From contig CM036221.1 of NCBI GenBank assembly GCA_020631735.1, forward strand, positions 14,241,381-14,305,380: 64,000 nt of DNA, read 5' to 3'. The position numbers were made by a program, and so were the translations under genes. The notes beneath the pieces are model-generated. The model saw only the letters and a list, made by a program, of their open reading frames with translations, made no database searches and was not told the DNA's origin. The stretch is from Saccharum officinarum. Lineage: Eukaryota; Streptophyta; Magnoliopsida; Poales; Poaceae. Positions 30,843 through 43,284 of this stretch are shown here, in pieces; within the stretch, counting starts at the first letter, position 1, and the number at the start of each line of letters is the position of its first letter.

Positions 30843-32777
30843 TTAATGTCTTTTAGGTACCCATACTTGCTTGGGTCCTTGAAGGTTAGTCACTAAGCTC
30901 TTTGGTACCCAAATGGCCTTCTTCTTTGGGCCCACAATTGGTGTACCAACAAACCTAGCATGCACACCTTTCTCACCCTTGGTAAGCACATAACAAGAAT
31001 CAAAAGGAATGTAAGGTACATTAGCATTTTTCTTGTTCTTGTTCATTTTGTTGCAATTAATCTCTAGATGCCCAACTTGATTGCATCTATTGCAATAACG
31101 ACCATTGCTCTTCACAAAGCGAGACTTTGGAGTAGCAAAGGCCACCTTGCCCTTCTTGGGAGTATAGCCCAAACCCTCTTTATTAAGAGAGAACCTTTGG
31201 CTACCCAAGCATTTTAGCAATAGGGCATCCCCACCATAGGCATTGTCTAATGCGCGGGTGAGATCATCCACCTCTCTCTTGAGAGTTTCATTCTCAACCA
31301 CAAGTGATGAATCACTAGTAGTAGAGGTAGAGTTGGTTGTGGTGGATGATGATGAGCTACATGAAGCATTAGTAGGACTAACAAATAAAGAATCATCAAT
31401 AATATCACATGTTAGTCCAATATCACATGTGACAATCACTTGCTTCTCCTTAGCTTCCTTCATGAACTTCTCCAACTTGAGGTCCTTTTCCTTGATGAGC
31501 TCAAGTAGAGTGGAGTGGGCTTCCTTAAGCCTAGTGTGAGCAACTTCAAGATTCTCGTGGTCTTCCTTTAGACACTCACGAGAGGCCTCTAGCTCATCAA
31601 AGGATTTCCTAAGAGCTTTGAGATCTTGTTCAATTCCTTTGCACTCCTTACTCTTTTTGAGAGCAACAAGCTCCTCCATCAAGGCATTATTTTCATTGCT
31701 CTTGGCAATGAGCTCTTGTTCCAAGATTTTGTATTTCTTGGTAGTCCTCTTGTAGCCCTTGCTCATTTGATCTATTATGCCCAATAGATCATCCTTGGAG
31801 TAGTCCTCATCCTCCTCATCATCACTCCTACAACCATCACTAGCACAAGAATCATCATCACTATCATTATATTTTACCTTGGTAGGCTTGGCCATAAGGC
31901 ATGTTGATATAGTGTCGAAGATGGATGGCTTGTTGGAGAGGGCGATGTTTGCAATGGCTCGCCGAGTGGTCCTTTCATCATCACTAGAGCTTGCATCATC
32001 ATCACTATCGGAGTTGTCACTATCCCAAGTGACTACATAACCACCACCCTTCTTCTTCTTGTTGAATGTGAAGCTCTTCTTTGCTTTCTTCTCATTCTCT
32101 TTCTTATCCTTCTTGTTCTTCTTGAACTTCAACTCCCCATCATGATATCTTTTGTCTTCATAGGGGCACTTCGCCACTACATGATCGGGGCTATTGCAAT
32201 TGTAGCAAAGCACCTCCTTTGCCTTCATGAAGTCCCTTCTCTTTCTTGCACCATAGCCTCTCTTCTTCATGAACCGACCCATCTTTTGCACTAGAAGGGC
32301 CATGATCTCATCATCAAATGGATCATCATCATCATCATCCTTGCTCTTGCCCTTGGAAGAAGAAGCCTTGAATGCGGTGGTCTTCTCTTGCTTGACCTTG
32401 ATCTCCTTCTTCTCATCTTCATCTTCATCATCGTATTGAGCATCGGTCATGACATCTCTAAGCACTTGATTTGGAGTCACCTTGTCCAAACCCTCTCTTT
32501 GGATCATCTTCCTCAAGATAGCAAACTTCTTAGGTAAGTTCATCAAGAACTTATATGAGAAGTCCTTGTCCTTGACATCTTCTCCTAGGCTCTTGAGATC
32601 ATTGACAATTACTTGTAGCCTATAGAACATCTCTGGTATGGACTCATCATCCTTCATCTTAAAACTTGCAAACTTATCCTTGAGCATATAGAGCTTGGCA
32701 CTCTTTACCATTGAAGTGCCCTCATATGTTTCCTCTAATCTTGTACACACTTCACTTGCCATCTCAAGATCCTTGAT
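30843..32777 (-). pseudogene. Copia gag, main part
   Basis: About 640 codons. It starts, after the solo LTR junction, at KDLEMASEVCTRLEETYEG, passes a UBN2-type capsid-like region, and has a CCHC zinc knuckle CYNCNSPDHVVAKC (about residues 195-208 of the open frame). An acidic, lysine-rich and coiled-coil stretch follows, and a second knuckle-like CNRCNQVGHLEINC lies near the end. Gag packages RNA in cytoplasmic particles. The extended C-terminal half is typical of SIRE/Opie-like elements. The first few codons of the open frame at 32778-32789 belong to the inserted LTR, not to gag. Confidence 0.9.
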
Positions 32778-35692
32778 TGTAACACCCAAAAATCTTAAAA
32801 GTTTGGATTAGAAGAAACTTGGAGTTAAAAGAAATTTAGCTACGAGTTTAAATGATTTAGATAATATTTAAGGGGATAAAATTTAAAATAATAGGTGGAA
32901 TATTTGATGATGCATTCATGTTGTTGCATTTGTTTTATAATGTGGTGTGGTTCTGGTTTTTATTTGATTTGGGTTTGAAAATTTAGTTTAAATGGCTTTG
33001 GAAACAAATTTAAATGAGAAAAGAAAAGAAAAAAAAGAAGAAACCTTACCTGCGGCCCGGTGGCCTAGAGGCCCGTCTGTGTCGAACCGAGCCGGCCTGC
33101 TCTTCCCCTTTCTGTTTGGGCCGCCGAGCCGAGCAGCCGTTCCCCTTCACTCCTTCCTCAGGTCCGCGTGGGCCAGCCCAGGAGCCGCAACGGCCGCGCG
33201 CCTCTCTTCTCTTGCTTCGCTGACGGGCAGGACCCGCAAGTCAGCCGTGTCTTCTCCTTCGTGTCGTAACCAAGCCGGTCATGAACTCGATCTTCACCGA
33301 ATCAAACTCGATTTTCCTAGGATTTTGACCCAAGTTGAGGTGTCCCAACCCCATATAAGCTAGAGCCGCACCTATATCCCTTCGTTTTACCTGGATTTAG
33401 AGTCGCAAATTTGCCCTAGCCAAGCCGCCGTTGCTAGGACTCGTTCGTGGCCGCCTAAATCGTCTCGATAAGCAAATTGGTGAGCTCGCCATCTTCTTCT
33501 CTTCCTCCCCATGCTATTCTTTTGAGCTATAGTACCATGAATCGTGGATTCTTGAAGTTCCAGTGAGCCGGCAATGGTGCCGCCGCCATCCCGAGCCGCG
33601 CTTCACCCTCGATCGGTCATAGACTTCCTAAGCCGCATAGATGTGTTCGCATTAAGCTCCGCTTTCGATTGGTGTAGGCTGCGAGTCGTTTGGTGGTTGA
33701 AATCGGAGAAACCGGAGCTTTCCGGCGAGCTTTGGGCGCCGGCCATGGCGGCCACCGGCCGGAGAGGAGGATGCCGGCGTCTCTCTCTCTTTCATTTGTA
33801 AGCGATAGCAGCCGTCTGTTGGTTGATTGACGGTCGAGATTAGAAGATACCCCTTCGCAGGGTAAACTTTATAAAGAGCCCCTATGTTTTCATGGTATAG
33901 AACCCGCCATCCTTAGCGTCGTTTAGGAAGTACGTTTCTTTGTTTTGAAGACATAATTCTTCTCGGTAATTGGAAAATACGTTTTCTGGTATTTGCAGTT
34001 TTGCCACTAAACTTGTTTTGATTGTAAAATCTTTGTTTTAACTCCGATTTGATCCGTTCAAGTTGCGTTAGGTTCGTATTTGCGAACTCTACATGTTAGT
34101 ATAGTTGTACTGTAGGTTTGGAAAATTTAATTTTCGAGTTTATATTAAAGTATTTATTTATCTATAGGAAATCTTAGAAAATTCATAACTTTCACGTTTT
34201 AAATCCGAATTTCGTGATTTTTACGTTTGTGTGATCGTAGGAACGGGTAGAAGAGTTTTACAAACTTTTCATACTGTTTTGTTACTGTTGGTGTACTATT
34301 ATAATTATGTTCCTTTGTTTGCTTCGTGTATGATTGCTCGGATGATTGTGCGATGATGTTTGGTGATCGAGTATAGACGGTGAGCAATTTCTTGACGATC
34401 CGGAGTATTATTTTGCGCCAGATCAGCTGGGTCAACAGGAAAGCTTTGATCAAGGCAAGTATAACATGGGACTGTCCTGGTTACCTATTCACTGAAAATT
34501 ATCATATATATGCATGCGTCTTCCTTGACAACCATAGAGAGTATATCTTAGAGATTGATATCTTGATTCCTTGACACCTATGGGTTATGCATTTGGATAG
34601 CTATTGCTAGTGCTTAATTAAGAACAATGATCTTGTAATTTGAATAATGGATTGTGCAATCACCCATTAAGATGATTTTAATACTGTTAAAGGGTGCTAG
34701 AGCACTATGTTGTTTTATGTTGCTCTAGTTACTCTTCGTAAGGACTTACCTGTAAGTGATAACCGGGATTGACAGTACAGCTGTGAGGGCTATATGGCTC
34801 TGGCTTTAGTTGTTTAAAGGACCTTTTCTAGCTTGTTAGTGGTTACCTTAAATGGCGTAAGAACGGCTTGCCACATTGGGTGTAGGACAGCCTCTAGTCT
34901 TATGAGTATAGCCGTGAAGGAAGTGTGCCATTTGAAAAGGGGGGTTCCTACATCTGCCTGCCGAGTGAATCTAATGGCCCTAACTTGTTAGACGAACCTT
35001 TAAGTGGCTTTATATGATTTCCGGTGTTTTGGGGAGTCACGAACCCATGCATTTGGAAGTTATGACTCATAGTGAAAGTGTACACCTCTACGCAGAGTTA
35101 AAAACTGGTATACTAGCCGTGCTCACGGATACGAGTGGCCTTGGGGATTCTTACAGAATAGTTGATCATTATTGTTAAATCATGGTTAATTACTGTTTAT
35201 TGTTATTACTATGCTCATGATTAAAGCTATTTCATTATCCTTATTACAATTGATCATTGGTTCATTATTAGGAATTGGAATACCTTGATGCTACCCAATT
35301 GCTAGTATTATGACGATTAAAAGCTAAACGCGGTTAAACAGTGTCTAGCCTTTTGTGCCTCATGAACCCTGTGTTGTACTTGTTGAGTTTGACATGGACT
35401 CACTCTTGCTATTTCCACCATAACAGATGAAGATTATGATGAGGACTACCGAAATGAGTACTAGTCTTGGTGTCAACTAGTCAACCATGTCCCTGTGTTT
35501 GGAGTTCCGCTGCAGATCTACTACTAGTTACTACAAATTTTTGTATAAGACTATGTGTTAAATATTTATTCGCTATGTAATAAGCACTGTGATGATACTA
35601 TGTAATTTGTCTACTTATGTGTGCGACCGATTCCTGGGGTGCACATGAGTCTTTTATGCACCCTATTTTTGTCCTTAAAAATGGGTGTGACA
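32778..35692 (+). mobile_element. Solo LTR of a related gypsy element
   Basis: 2,915 bp from TGTAACACCC to GGGTGTGACA, with perfect duplication TTGAT (32773-32777 and 35693-35697). It aligns along its length with the LTRs at 19970 and 24944 but is clearly more diverged, so it belongs to a related family or an older subfamily. It interrupts copia gag. Internal sequence was removed by recombination between its LTRs. Confidence 0.93.
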
Positions 35693-35951
35693 TTGATTTG
35701 CTCAAAGACCTTTGCATCAATCCCATTGTAGAGAGTATTGAGAGCCATAGTGTTGCATTGGTTGTTGATACGATCATTGTTGGTGAGGTTGTCGGGATCA
35801 ATGATAGCATAATCATGGTGTGTTACCTTCAAACGTTCTCATGAATAGACCCAAGATATTGCTTCATCTTTCTTTTCCAATGATCAAAAGATGAGACACC
35901 ATCAAAGAATGGAGGCTTGCCCCCGACATGGTTGAATACAACTTGAGCCAT
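35693..35951 (-). pseudogene. Copia gag, N-terminal part
   Basis: Begins with ATG at 35951 (MAQVVFNHVGGKPPFFDG), 40 bp inside the primer-binding site. About 38 codons on, near 35832, one base is missing in the codon for a tryptophan in relatives (TGGAAG to TGAAG), shifting the frame; translation then matches the family in the next frame (KVTHHDYAIIDPDN). The part is cut at 35693 by a gypsy solo LTR; TTGAT at both junctions shows where it rejoins 32777. Confidence 0.85.
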
Positions 35952-36005
35952 CTTACACCGAGGTTGTTAAGCCTTACAAACGGTGACCACTACTCCGATA
36001 CCACT

Positions 36006-37940
36006 TGAAAGGTCTTGATGGCTAGAGGGGGGGGTGAATAGCCTTTTTTAAAATTTTCTACAAAGACAAGCTAAACAAGTTTATCAATATAACAAATAGC
36101 GAGATGCGAATTTTGCTTAGCCTATGGGGTGTTTGCAAGCCACCTATCCAAAACATAATTCTAGTAATTGCACTCAACCACACAAGTCAAATCGCACAAC
36201 TTAACTACAACTAAAGCTAGCTAGCTACACAAGCTAAGAGTTACACTAACAAGCTAGCAAGGTAACTAAGAAATTAATACAAGAGAGAGTTAGGAGGATA
36301 TCACCGAGGGGTGAAGTAATGAGCCAACCAATCAATATGATCAAGAGATGAATACCACAATACACAACCACCGGGATCAATCAAAATACAATAAGAATGA
36401 TGACACGAAGATTTATCCCGAGGTTCACGTGCTTGCTGGCACGCTAGTCCCCGTTGTGTCCCTCTTCACCACGTGGTTCGGTGGCTAATCGGTCACACAC
36501 CGAGCCTCTCAAAAGGCGCCACAAGAACCTACCAAATGACAAAAGGTTGCAATGACACGAAGCAATTTACTAATGTTGTCTTTGGCGCTTCGCCGAGGTA
36601 GGCACAAACCCCTCACAATCACCAGAGGTGGCCAAGAACAATCACCAACTCTTGCCAACGCCTTCAAGCTTCTCCAAGCCATCTAGGTGGCGGCAACCAC
36701 CAAGAGAAACAAGAATCCTGCAGCAAATCAACCACCAAGTGCCAACTAGATGCAATCTCACAATGCAAATGCACTTGGATCACTCAATCTCACTTCGAAT
36801 ATGCAAAGAAGCAAGAGAGATGAGTGGGAGGGGAGTTGCTTAGCTCAAAGTGCTCACAAGTATGTCAAATGTTCGAGAGGGAGAGCCTTGAGCCGGCCAA
36901 CGAGTATTTATAGACGTACCCCTTCGAAAAGAGCCGTTAGAAACTTAAACAGCCGAAATCGTGCTGACCGGACGCGCTGGTCCAACTGACCGGACGCGCC
37001 GGTCGCACAACGGCTAAGTCATGAAGCACTGACCGGACGCGCTGGTCCAAACGACTGGACGCGCCGGTCGCCCAACGGCTAACTGCAAAGCAACGACCGG
37101 ACGTGCTCATCATGCAGACCGGACGCGCTGGAAATGACCGGACGCGCTGGTCCCGTGAGTGACCGGACGCGCTGGTCGCCTGAGCAGCGCTCAACGAAAC
37201 AGTGACCGGATGCGCTGAAGAAAATGACCGGACGCGACAGTGCCAGCGTCTGGTTAGAGTCCAGTAAGCTCCCTAAACGACCGGACGCGTCCGATCATCA
37301 GTGACCGGACGCGCTGCGCGTCCGATCATCAAACTGAAACACGCGCAGAGACTGAACACTGACCGGACGCGTCCGGTCATGCAAAGACCGCGTCTGGTTC
37401 AGCGTCCGGTCACCTCTGTGACCACCGTTCGCCTCCGTTTCTTTTCTGGACTTTCGGCGTAGTGGAAAATAGTCGTTTCAACTCCTCGAAAACGCCTGAA
37501 TCCCGCCTCGCAAGCTCGGCGGGAGGGACAGAGGACCCCAAACCCTCTCTACCGCTCAAACTCCACCGCCTTCGCAAACGTGCTAACACCACTAAGTGAT
37601 CTTTGTCATGTGTGAGTGTGTTAGCATTTTCACAATCATTTTTCGAAGCATTATTAGTTCTATCCAAATGCATATGATTATGAAATGCACACCTAGAGGC
37701 ACTTAGGAGTTCAATAGCCGCATCATTCCCCTCTTTATAGTACGGCTATCTATCCTATAATGTAACCACACCCACTAGGTGTCTTGGTTACTAAAACACA
37801 AGTGTGGCCATCATGATCACCATGTCCATCTTGCCACCAACCTTGGAATGTACTAATCCTCATATGCTACATACAACTTAGGTATAGGATTAGTACTTAG
37901 GCATTGTCACTAATTACCAACACCAAACATAGGACTTTCA
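36006..37940 (-). repeat. 5' LTR of the SIRE/Opie-like element
   Basis: 1,935 bp, the same ends as the 3' LTR. The primer-binding site TGGTATCGGAGTA follows two bases inside (35991-36003 on the plus strand). Compared with the 3' LTR it has one extra GC-rich repeat unit of about 63 bp (about 37012-37075) and lacks about 50 bp near 37799. The 18-bp perfect palindrome GACCGGACGCGTCCGGTC is intact at 37361-37378. Confidence 0.95.
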
Positions 37941-37945
37941 CTTGT

Positions 37946-38037
37946 ACAGACTGCAGATGACCCACCGACCATCAATACTCGATATTGCTTGTACTGGTAG
38001 ATACATGCTAGTTGCCGATTTGCCCTACTGCACTATA
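37946..38037. other. Short host sequence between copia and MITE
   Basis: About 90 bp downstream of the copia target duplication, contiguous before insertion with the sequence ending at 16712. Nothing recognised. Confidence 0.4.
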
Positions 38038-38281
38038 GGGCCTGTTTAGATACCCAAAAAGAGCCAAATTTTTTTGCATAGTAACTGTCACATCGAATCT
38101 TTGGACGTATGCATGGAGCATTAAATGTAGGTAAAAAAATAACTAATTACACAGTTTGTCTGTAAATGTCGAGATAAATCTTTTGAGCCTAGTTAGTCCA
38201 TAGTTAGACAAATTTTACCAAATAACAACGAAAAGTGCTACAGTAACTTTTCTCCAAAAATTTTCACATCTAAACACGCCC
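38038..38281. mobile_element. Tourist-like MITE copy 5
   Basis: Ends GGGCCTGTTTAGA and TCTAAACACGCCC, with ATA on both sides (38035-38037 and 38282-38284). The inside matches the family (GTCACATCGAATCTTTGGAC, ATGGAGCATTAAATGTAGG, AGTGCTACAGTAAC). Its last 37 bp were copied into the centre of the downstream copia array (42904-42941), which makes it a marker for that duplication. Confidence 0.87.
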
Positions 38282-38443
38282 ATAATCTATCTTCTAATCT
38301 TTTAATCTTTAGAACTGAGATTTGGGATCCATGAGTCATTTCTAGTGTTTATTGCAAGATCAAGGATTGGTACAGCCAAAGGCCAAAGCAAGCCTAATCG
38401 TATGAGGATGTTATGTGATTCATAGTGTTTCCTCGTCATTAAT

Positions 38444-38525
38444 TGCAGGGGCATCTACGGGCCTCCGCTTCGCTCCGTCAGAAGCCCGACCTATATCTTG
38501 CAGTGAATTTGGAACAACTCCAACA
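38444..38525 (-). repeat. Truncated 3' LTR of the small copia element, copy 1
   Basis: Minus strand begins TGTTGGAGTTGTTCC directly after the polypurine-like AAGGTGGAGTT and matches the intact LTR (47348-47695) only to about GCCCCTGCA. Beyond this the sequence is unrelated to the LTR. The 3' end of the element was therefore lost before duplication, as copy 2 has the same break. Confidence 0.8.
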
Positions 38526-38625
38526 AACTCCACCTTAAGACAAATTCGTCTTATATCACAAATAAACCCATCATCCCGAACAACAAAGATAGAAAAACCA
38601 CTGGTGCCAACAATAGTTTCTTGGA

Positions 38626-41600
38626 CTATTCAATTAAACCAACTAAGCTTGAGCATAACTCAAACTTAGCAACAGGAATAGGCTTTGTCATCATATCAGC
38701 AGGATTATCATGAGTACTAATCTTGCATACCTTCAGTTTACCTTCTTCAATCACGTCATGCACAAAATGATACTTGATATCTATGTGCTTAGTTCTCTCA
38801 TGGAATATCTGATCTTTAGTGAGGTAAATTACACTTTGACTGTCACAGTGCAAACTTATGTAAGATTCAATTTCACTAAGTTCAGCGTACAAACCTTTCA
38901 ACCATATTAATTCTTTGCACGCTTCACAAATAGCCATATATTCTGCTTCAGTAGTAGATAAAGCAACAACAGACTGTAACGTAGCCCTCGAACTCACAGC
39001 ACAACTGCCAACAGTAAACACATAACCAGAAATTGATCTTCGTCTGTCCAGATCAGCAGCATAATCAGAATCCACATAACCAACGAGACCCTTATCAGTT
39101 CTTCCAAACTTCAAACATGAATCTGCTGTGCCTCTAAGGTACCTGAAAATCCACTGAACTGCCCTCCAATGTTCTTTGCTAGGATTAGACATATATCTAC
39201 TAACAAAACTCATAGCATATGACAAATCTGGACGAGAGCAAACCATGGCATACATCAAAGACCCAATAGCACTGGAATAAGGAACCCTTGACATGTACTC
39301 AATCTCTGCATCTGTACTAGGACACTGAGCAGCTGACAACTTAAAGTGAGGTGCAATAGGGGTACTAACAGCCTTAGCATTTTGCATGTTGAAACGCTGA
39401 AGAACTTTCTTGATATAATTTTGTTGACTAAGAAATAGCAAACCAAATTTTCTGTCTCTACTAATTTCCATACCAAGAATTTTCTTAGCACTACCAAGAT
39501 CTTTCATATCAAACTCACTACTTAACAACTTCTTTAACTTAGTGATTTCAATCTTGCTCTTGGCAGCAATCAGCATATCATCAACATATAACAACAAATA
39601 TATAAGTGATCCATTAACATGCTTGATGTAAACACAACCATCATATCTAGATCTTTTGAAACTGTGTGACAACATAAATGAATCAAACCTCTTGTTCCAC
39701 TGACGAGGATACTGTTTCAAACCAAACAAGGAGCGCTTCAACTTGTACACATATTTTTCCTTGCCAGGTATTATGAACCCTTCCGGTTGGTCCATGTATA
39801 TGTCCTCCTCTAGCTCTCCATGCAAAAACGCAGTCTTCACATCTAACTGCTCAAGCTCAAGATCATGTGAAGCAACAATACTCAAAAAAGTACGAATTGA
39901 ACTGTGTTTTACCACTGGAGAGAACACATCATTATAGTCAACACCCGGAATTTGACTGTAGCCTTTTGCAACTAACCTTGCCTTATACATTGGAGGCTCG
40001 CTTGAAGATAAACCCTCCTTTCTCTTGAAGATCCACTTGCAGTTTATGGTCTTCTTTTTCTTAGGCAAAGGAACAACCTCCCATGTACTGTTCTTCTCAA
40101 GAGACTGCATCTCCTCATGCATAGTAGAAATCCAATTCTCACTATCAGCACAACGAACAGCTTCTTTATAGGTTGCTGGCTCATGAACATTCTCCACCTG
40201 TTCAGCACAACTCAAAGCATAGTAAGACAAATTACATTCTTCGATAAGACATTTAGGAGGTACAACTGTCCTTTTTGACTTGCGTTGAGTAATAGGTAAT
40301 TCCTCCTCTAGCTACAAAATAGGAGGAGTTTGCTGAACATCATCATGAGCATCATTATCAGCAACATCATTATTATGGTCATCCTGCTCATCTGCAGGCT
40401 CCACCTGCACATCTATATCATCATCAACATGCTCCACCTACATGCGCATACGCTGCAACTCTTTTTCTGGAACACGTTCTGAGGGCAAACTGTTAGTAAA
40501 CATCACAGATTCATTGAATACAACACTCTTGCTTATAAAAGTCTTCCCTGTTTCAGGATTCCACAATTTATAGCCTTTGATTCCCGAACCATAACCAAGG
40601 AAAAGACACTTAACAGCTCTAGGCTCTAATTTTCCATTGTCAACATGAGCATAAGCAGTGCATCCAAAAACTTTTAACTGTGAATAATCAGCAGGCGTAC
40701 CAGACCATACCTCAATAGGAGTTTTCTTATTTAGTGGAATAGAAGGTAACCTATTGATCAAGTAACAGGCAGTATTAGCAGCTTCAGCCCAAAAACGCTT
40801 GCTCATCCTTACATGAGACAGCATGCAACGGGCCCTGGAGATAATGGTTCTGTTTATCCGTTCAGCCACACCATTCTGTTGTGGAGTATGGGGTATGGTG
40901 TGATGCCTAATAATGCCTTCCTATCTGCAATAATCATTAAAGGCATGCGAACAAAATTCTCCACCATTATCAGTACGAAGCAATTTTACCTTCCTTTCAG
41001 TTTGTCTTTCTATCATTACTTTCCAGTTCTTAAAAGCAGCAAAAGTATCATCTTTCTGTTTTAGAAAATAAGGCCAAACACTTCTAGAGTAATCATCAAT
41101 AATTGTAAGCATGTAACGAGCACCACCTAGTGAGGGCTTCTTAGAAGGACCCCATAAATCAGCATGAACATAATCAAGAGTACCTTTGGTGGTGTGAATA
41201 GAAGTGTTGAACTGTACCCTCTTATGCTTGCCGAAAATGCAATGCTCACAAAAATTTATCTTACTCGAAGTGCAGCCTTTCAGCAGGTTTCTCTTCGTCA
41301 AATCTGCCATACCATGGTGACTCATATGTCCCAAACACATGTGCCAAAGGTTAGTTTTACTAGGTTCATCATTAGTAACAGCAGCAGCAGCGGAATCAGA
41401 ACCATGTAAAGTACACCCTCTAACGACATATAACTTTGCAGAATTAAGATCACCTTTCAAACAGATAAGAGAACCTTTTGATACCTTCAGAATGCCATCT
41501 GAACCGGAATATTTGTAACCTTCTGCATCAAGCGTGCTCAATGAGATAAGATTCCTAGACATCCCTAGTATATACCTGACGTTTTTCAGCGTGCGTGTTA

Positions 41601-41754
41601 TGCCATCATCAGTCTTGATCTGAACTGATCCAATATCCACGACGTCACATGGGTTATCATCTCCTATCCGCAAAACATCCCCTTTCTGCACAGACTTATA
41701 TGAACTAAACCAATTTATGTTAGTGCAAATATGAAACGAACATGCAGAATCTAG
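38626..41754 (-). pseudogene. Small copia pol (protease to RNase H), copy 1
   Basis: Minus strand. Protease/pre-integrase and integrase part 40921-41691 (WHMCLGHMSHHG, CEHCIFGKHKR, HADLWGPSKKPS, LLRTDNGGEF), integrase end 40438-40869 (MAERINRTIISRARCML), RT and RNase H 38626-40230 ([70 protein letters not shown]). Stops at 40921, 40438 and about 40313 replace glutamine codons of copy 2 (CAG to TAG). The RT-RNase H frame of 534 codons is open. Motifs resemble TNT1/Tork-like elements. Confidence 0.88.
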
Positions 41755-42654
41755 AATCTATTCATCATGACCAGCAACACAACCAGCAAGCACTATCAGA
41801 CAATCTCTAGAATCATCATCAGACGCAGCAGCAGCAACAGAGACCTTACCAGCCGACTTGTTTTTTCTCTTCTCCTTATTCTGTACTTTTCTGCAATCCT
41901 CAACATTATGATTTGTTAGCTTGCAATAAACACAGAAATTTTTATTACCATGCGGCTTGAACTTTGAACGGCCTCTCCTCTCATAGTTCGTTCTACCATC
42001 ATTGCTATCATATGAGGATCTGTTATCAGTTCTGCCTCTCACATGCAAAACTTCGCCCTTTAAGGACGACGTTCCGTCATGCTGCACCATAACTTTCATC
42101 TTCTCCTTAGACTGGAGAGCCTCATAAACTTCCTTTAGGGTTAGTTCATCACGGCTCAAAAGTATGGTGTCACGAAAATTTACATACGAATTTGGCAAAG
42201 AACATAACAGTAGAAGACCTAAGTCCTCATCATCATACTTCACCTCCATCGACACTAGGTCGGCCACGATCTTCTTGAATTCAGCGATGTGGGTCATCAC
42301 CGAATCCTCCTCCTTCATCTTTAGAGTGAACAGCTTCATCTTCATCTGCATCTTACTGGTTAGATCCTTGCACATACAGATCGATTCCAGTTTCAGCCAT
42401 AGTTCTGCAGCAGTTTTCTCTTTCAGACACTCCTGCAAAATATCATTATGAAGATGTAACTGAATTAGGGTGAGAGCCTTCTGATCCTTGCGGATCTCCT
42501 CAGGAGTCCAATCGGCCTTCGTCTTGCCGAAGTTGTCCAGCGCCTCATCGTAGTCATGAGTCTGTGCCAGAATTCCCCGCATCTTGACTTGCCATAGCGA
42601 GAACCGCGTGTCGTAGTTCAGCAGTGGAAGATCGAACTTCATCGACATCGTCAT
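41755..42654 (-). pseudogene. Small copia gag, copy 1
   Basis: Starts near ATG 42654 (MTMSMKFDLPLLNYDTRFSL), shortly after the primer-binding site TGGTACCGGAGC (42674-42685). It has a UBN2-type gag region (LQLHLHNDILQECLKEKTAA, FKKIVADLVSMEV) and a CCHC knuckle CVYCKLTNHNVEDC. A TAG at 41758-41760 stands where copy 2 has tryptophan, closing the frame just before the protease DSA(C) site. Confidence 0.88.
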
Positions 42655-42687
42655 GAACCCTACAGCAACCGCAGCTCCGGTACCACT

Positions 42688-43184
42688 TGTTACGAACGAC
42701 GTATGGAATATGAAGTAAAATGAAATCAATCACAGCGGAGACACGCGATTTAACGTGGAAAACCCCTCCAATGCGAAGGGGAAAAACCACAGGCACCAGT
42801 CAGCAACAATCTCACTATCTCAAGAGTTTGGGTTACACGCCTATGGCGGCTTACAAGAGAATCAAGTCTCCAAGAAACCCTAGCAAGGGTATATAAACAC
42901 TAGAACTTTTCTCCAAAAAATTTCACATCTAAACACGCCCATAATCTATCTTCTAATCTTTTAATCTTTAGAACTGAGATTTGGGATCCACGAGTCATTT
43001 CTAGTGTTTATTGCAAGATCAAGGATTGGTACATCCAAAGGCCAAAGCAAGCCTAATCGTATGAGGATGTTATGTGATTCATAGTGTTTCCTCGTCATTA
43101 ATTGCAGGGGCATCTACAGGCCTCCGCTTCGCTCCGTCAGAAGCCCGGCCTATATCTTGCAGTGAATTTGGAACAACTCCAACA
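42688..43184 (-). repeat. Composite LTR at the centre of the copia array
   Basis: Three pieces in plus coordinates: 42688-42895 is true LTR sequence of copy 1's 5' side; 42904-43102 is MITE tail and host flank, identical in kind to 38245-38443; 43103-43184 is the truncated 3' LTR of copy 2. Between the first two lies the filler AACACTAG (42896-42903). The structure is not a functional LTR. Confidence 0.85.
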
Positions 43185-43284
43185 AAATCCACCTTGAGAC
43201 AAATTCATCTTATATCACAAATAAACCCATCATCCTGAACAACAAAGATAGAAAAACCACTGGTGCCAACGATAGTCTCTTGGA

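Larger units (their letters stand above)
16713..37940 (-). mobile_element. Full-length SIRE/Opie-like Ty1/copia element with nested insertions
   Basis: Both LTRs, primer-binding site, polypurine tract and all pol domains are present on the minus strand. It is flanked by the perfect 5-bp duplication CTTGT (16708-16712 and 37941-37945). Order in transcription sense: 5' LTR 37940-36006, gag, protease, integrase, reverse transcriptase, RNase H, a long 3' untranslated region, 3' LTR 18632-16713. Protease-integrase-RT-RNase H order defines copia; the large gag with two zinc knuckles, the AAGGGGGAGAT polypurine tract and long LTRs fit the SIRE/Maximus (Opie, Ji) lineage. A gypsy element (19970-27809) and a gypsy solo LTR (32778-35692) add about 10.8 kb. 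Several stops and a frameshift make it defective. Confidence 0.95.

Noticed and set aside
42688..43184. Central LTR shared by LTR-LTR recombination in the small copia array
   Set aside because: It contains host flank and MITE tail, which a simple LTR recombination product cannot have.
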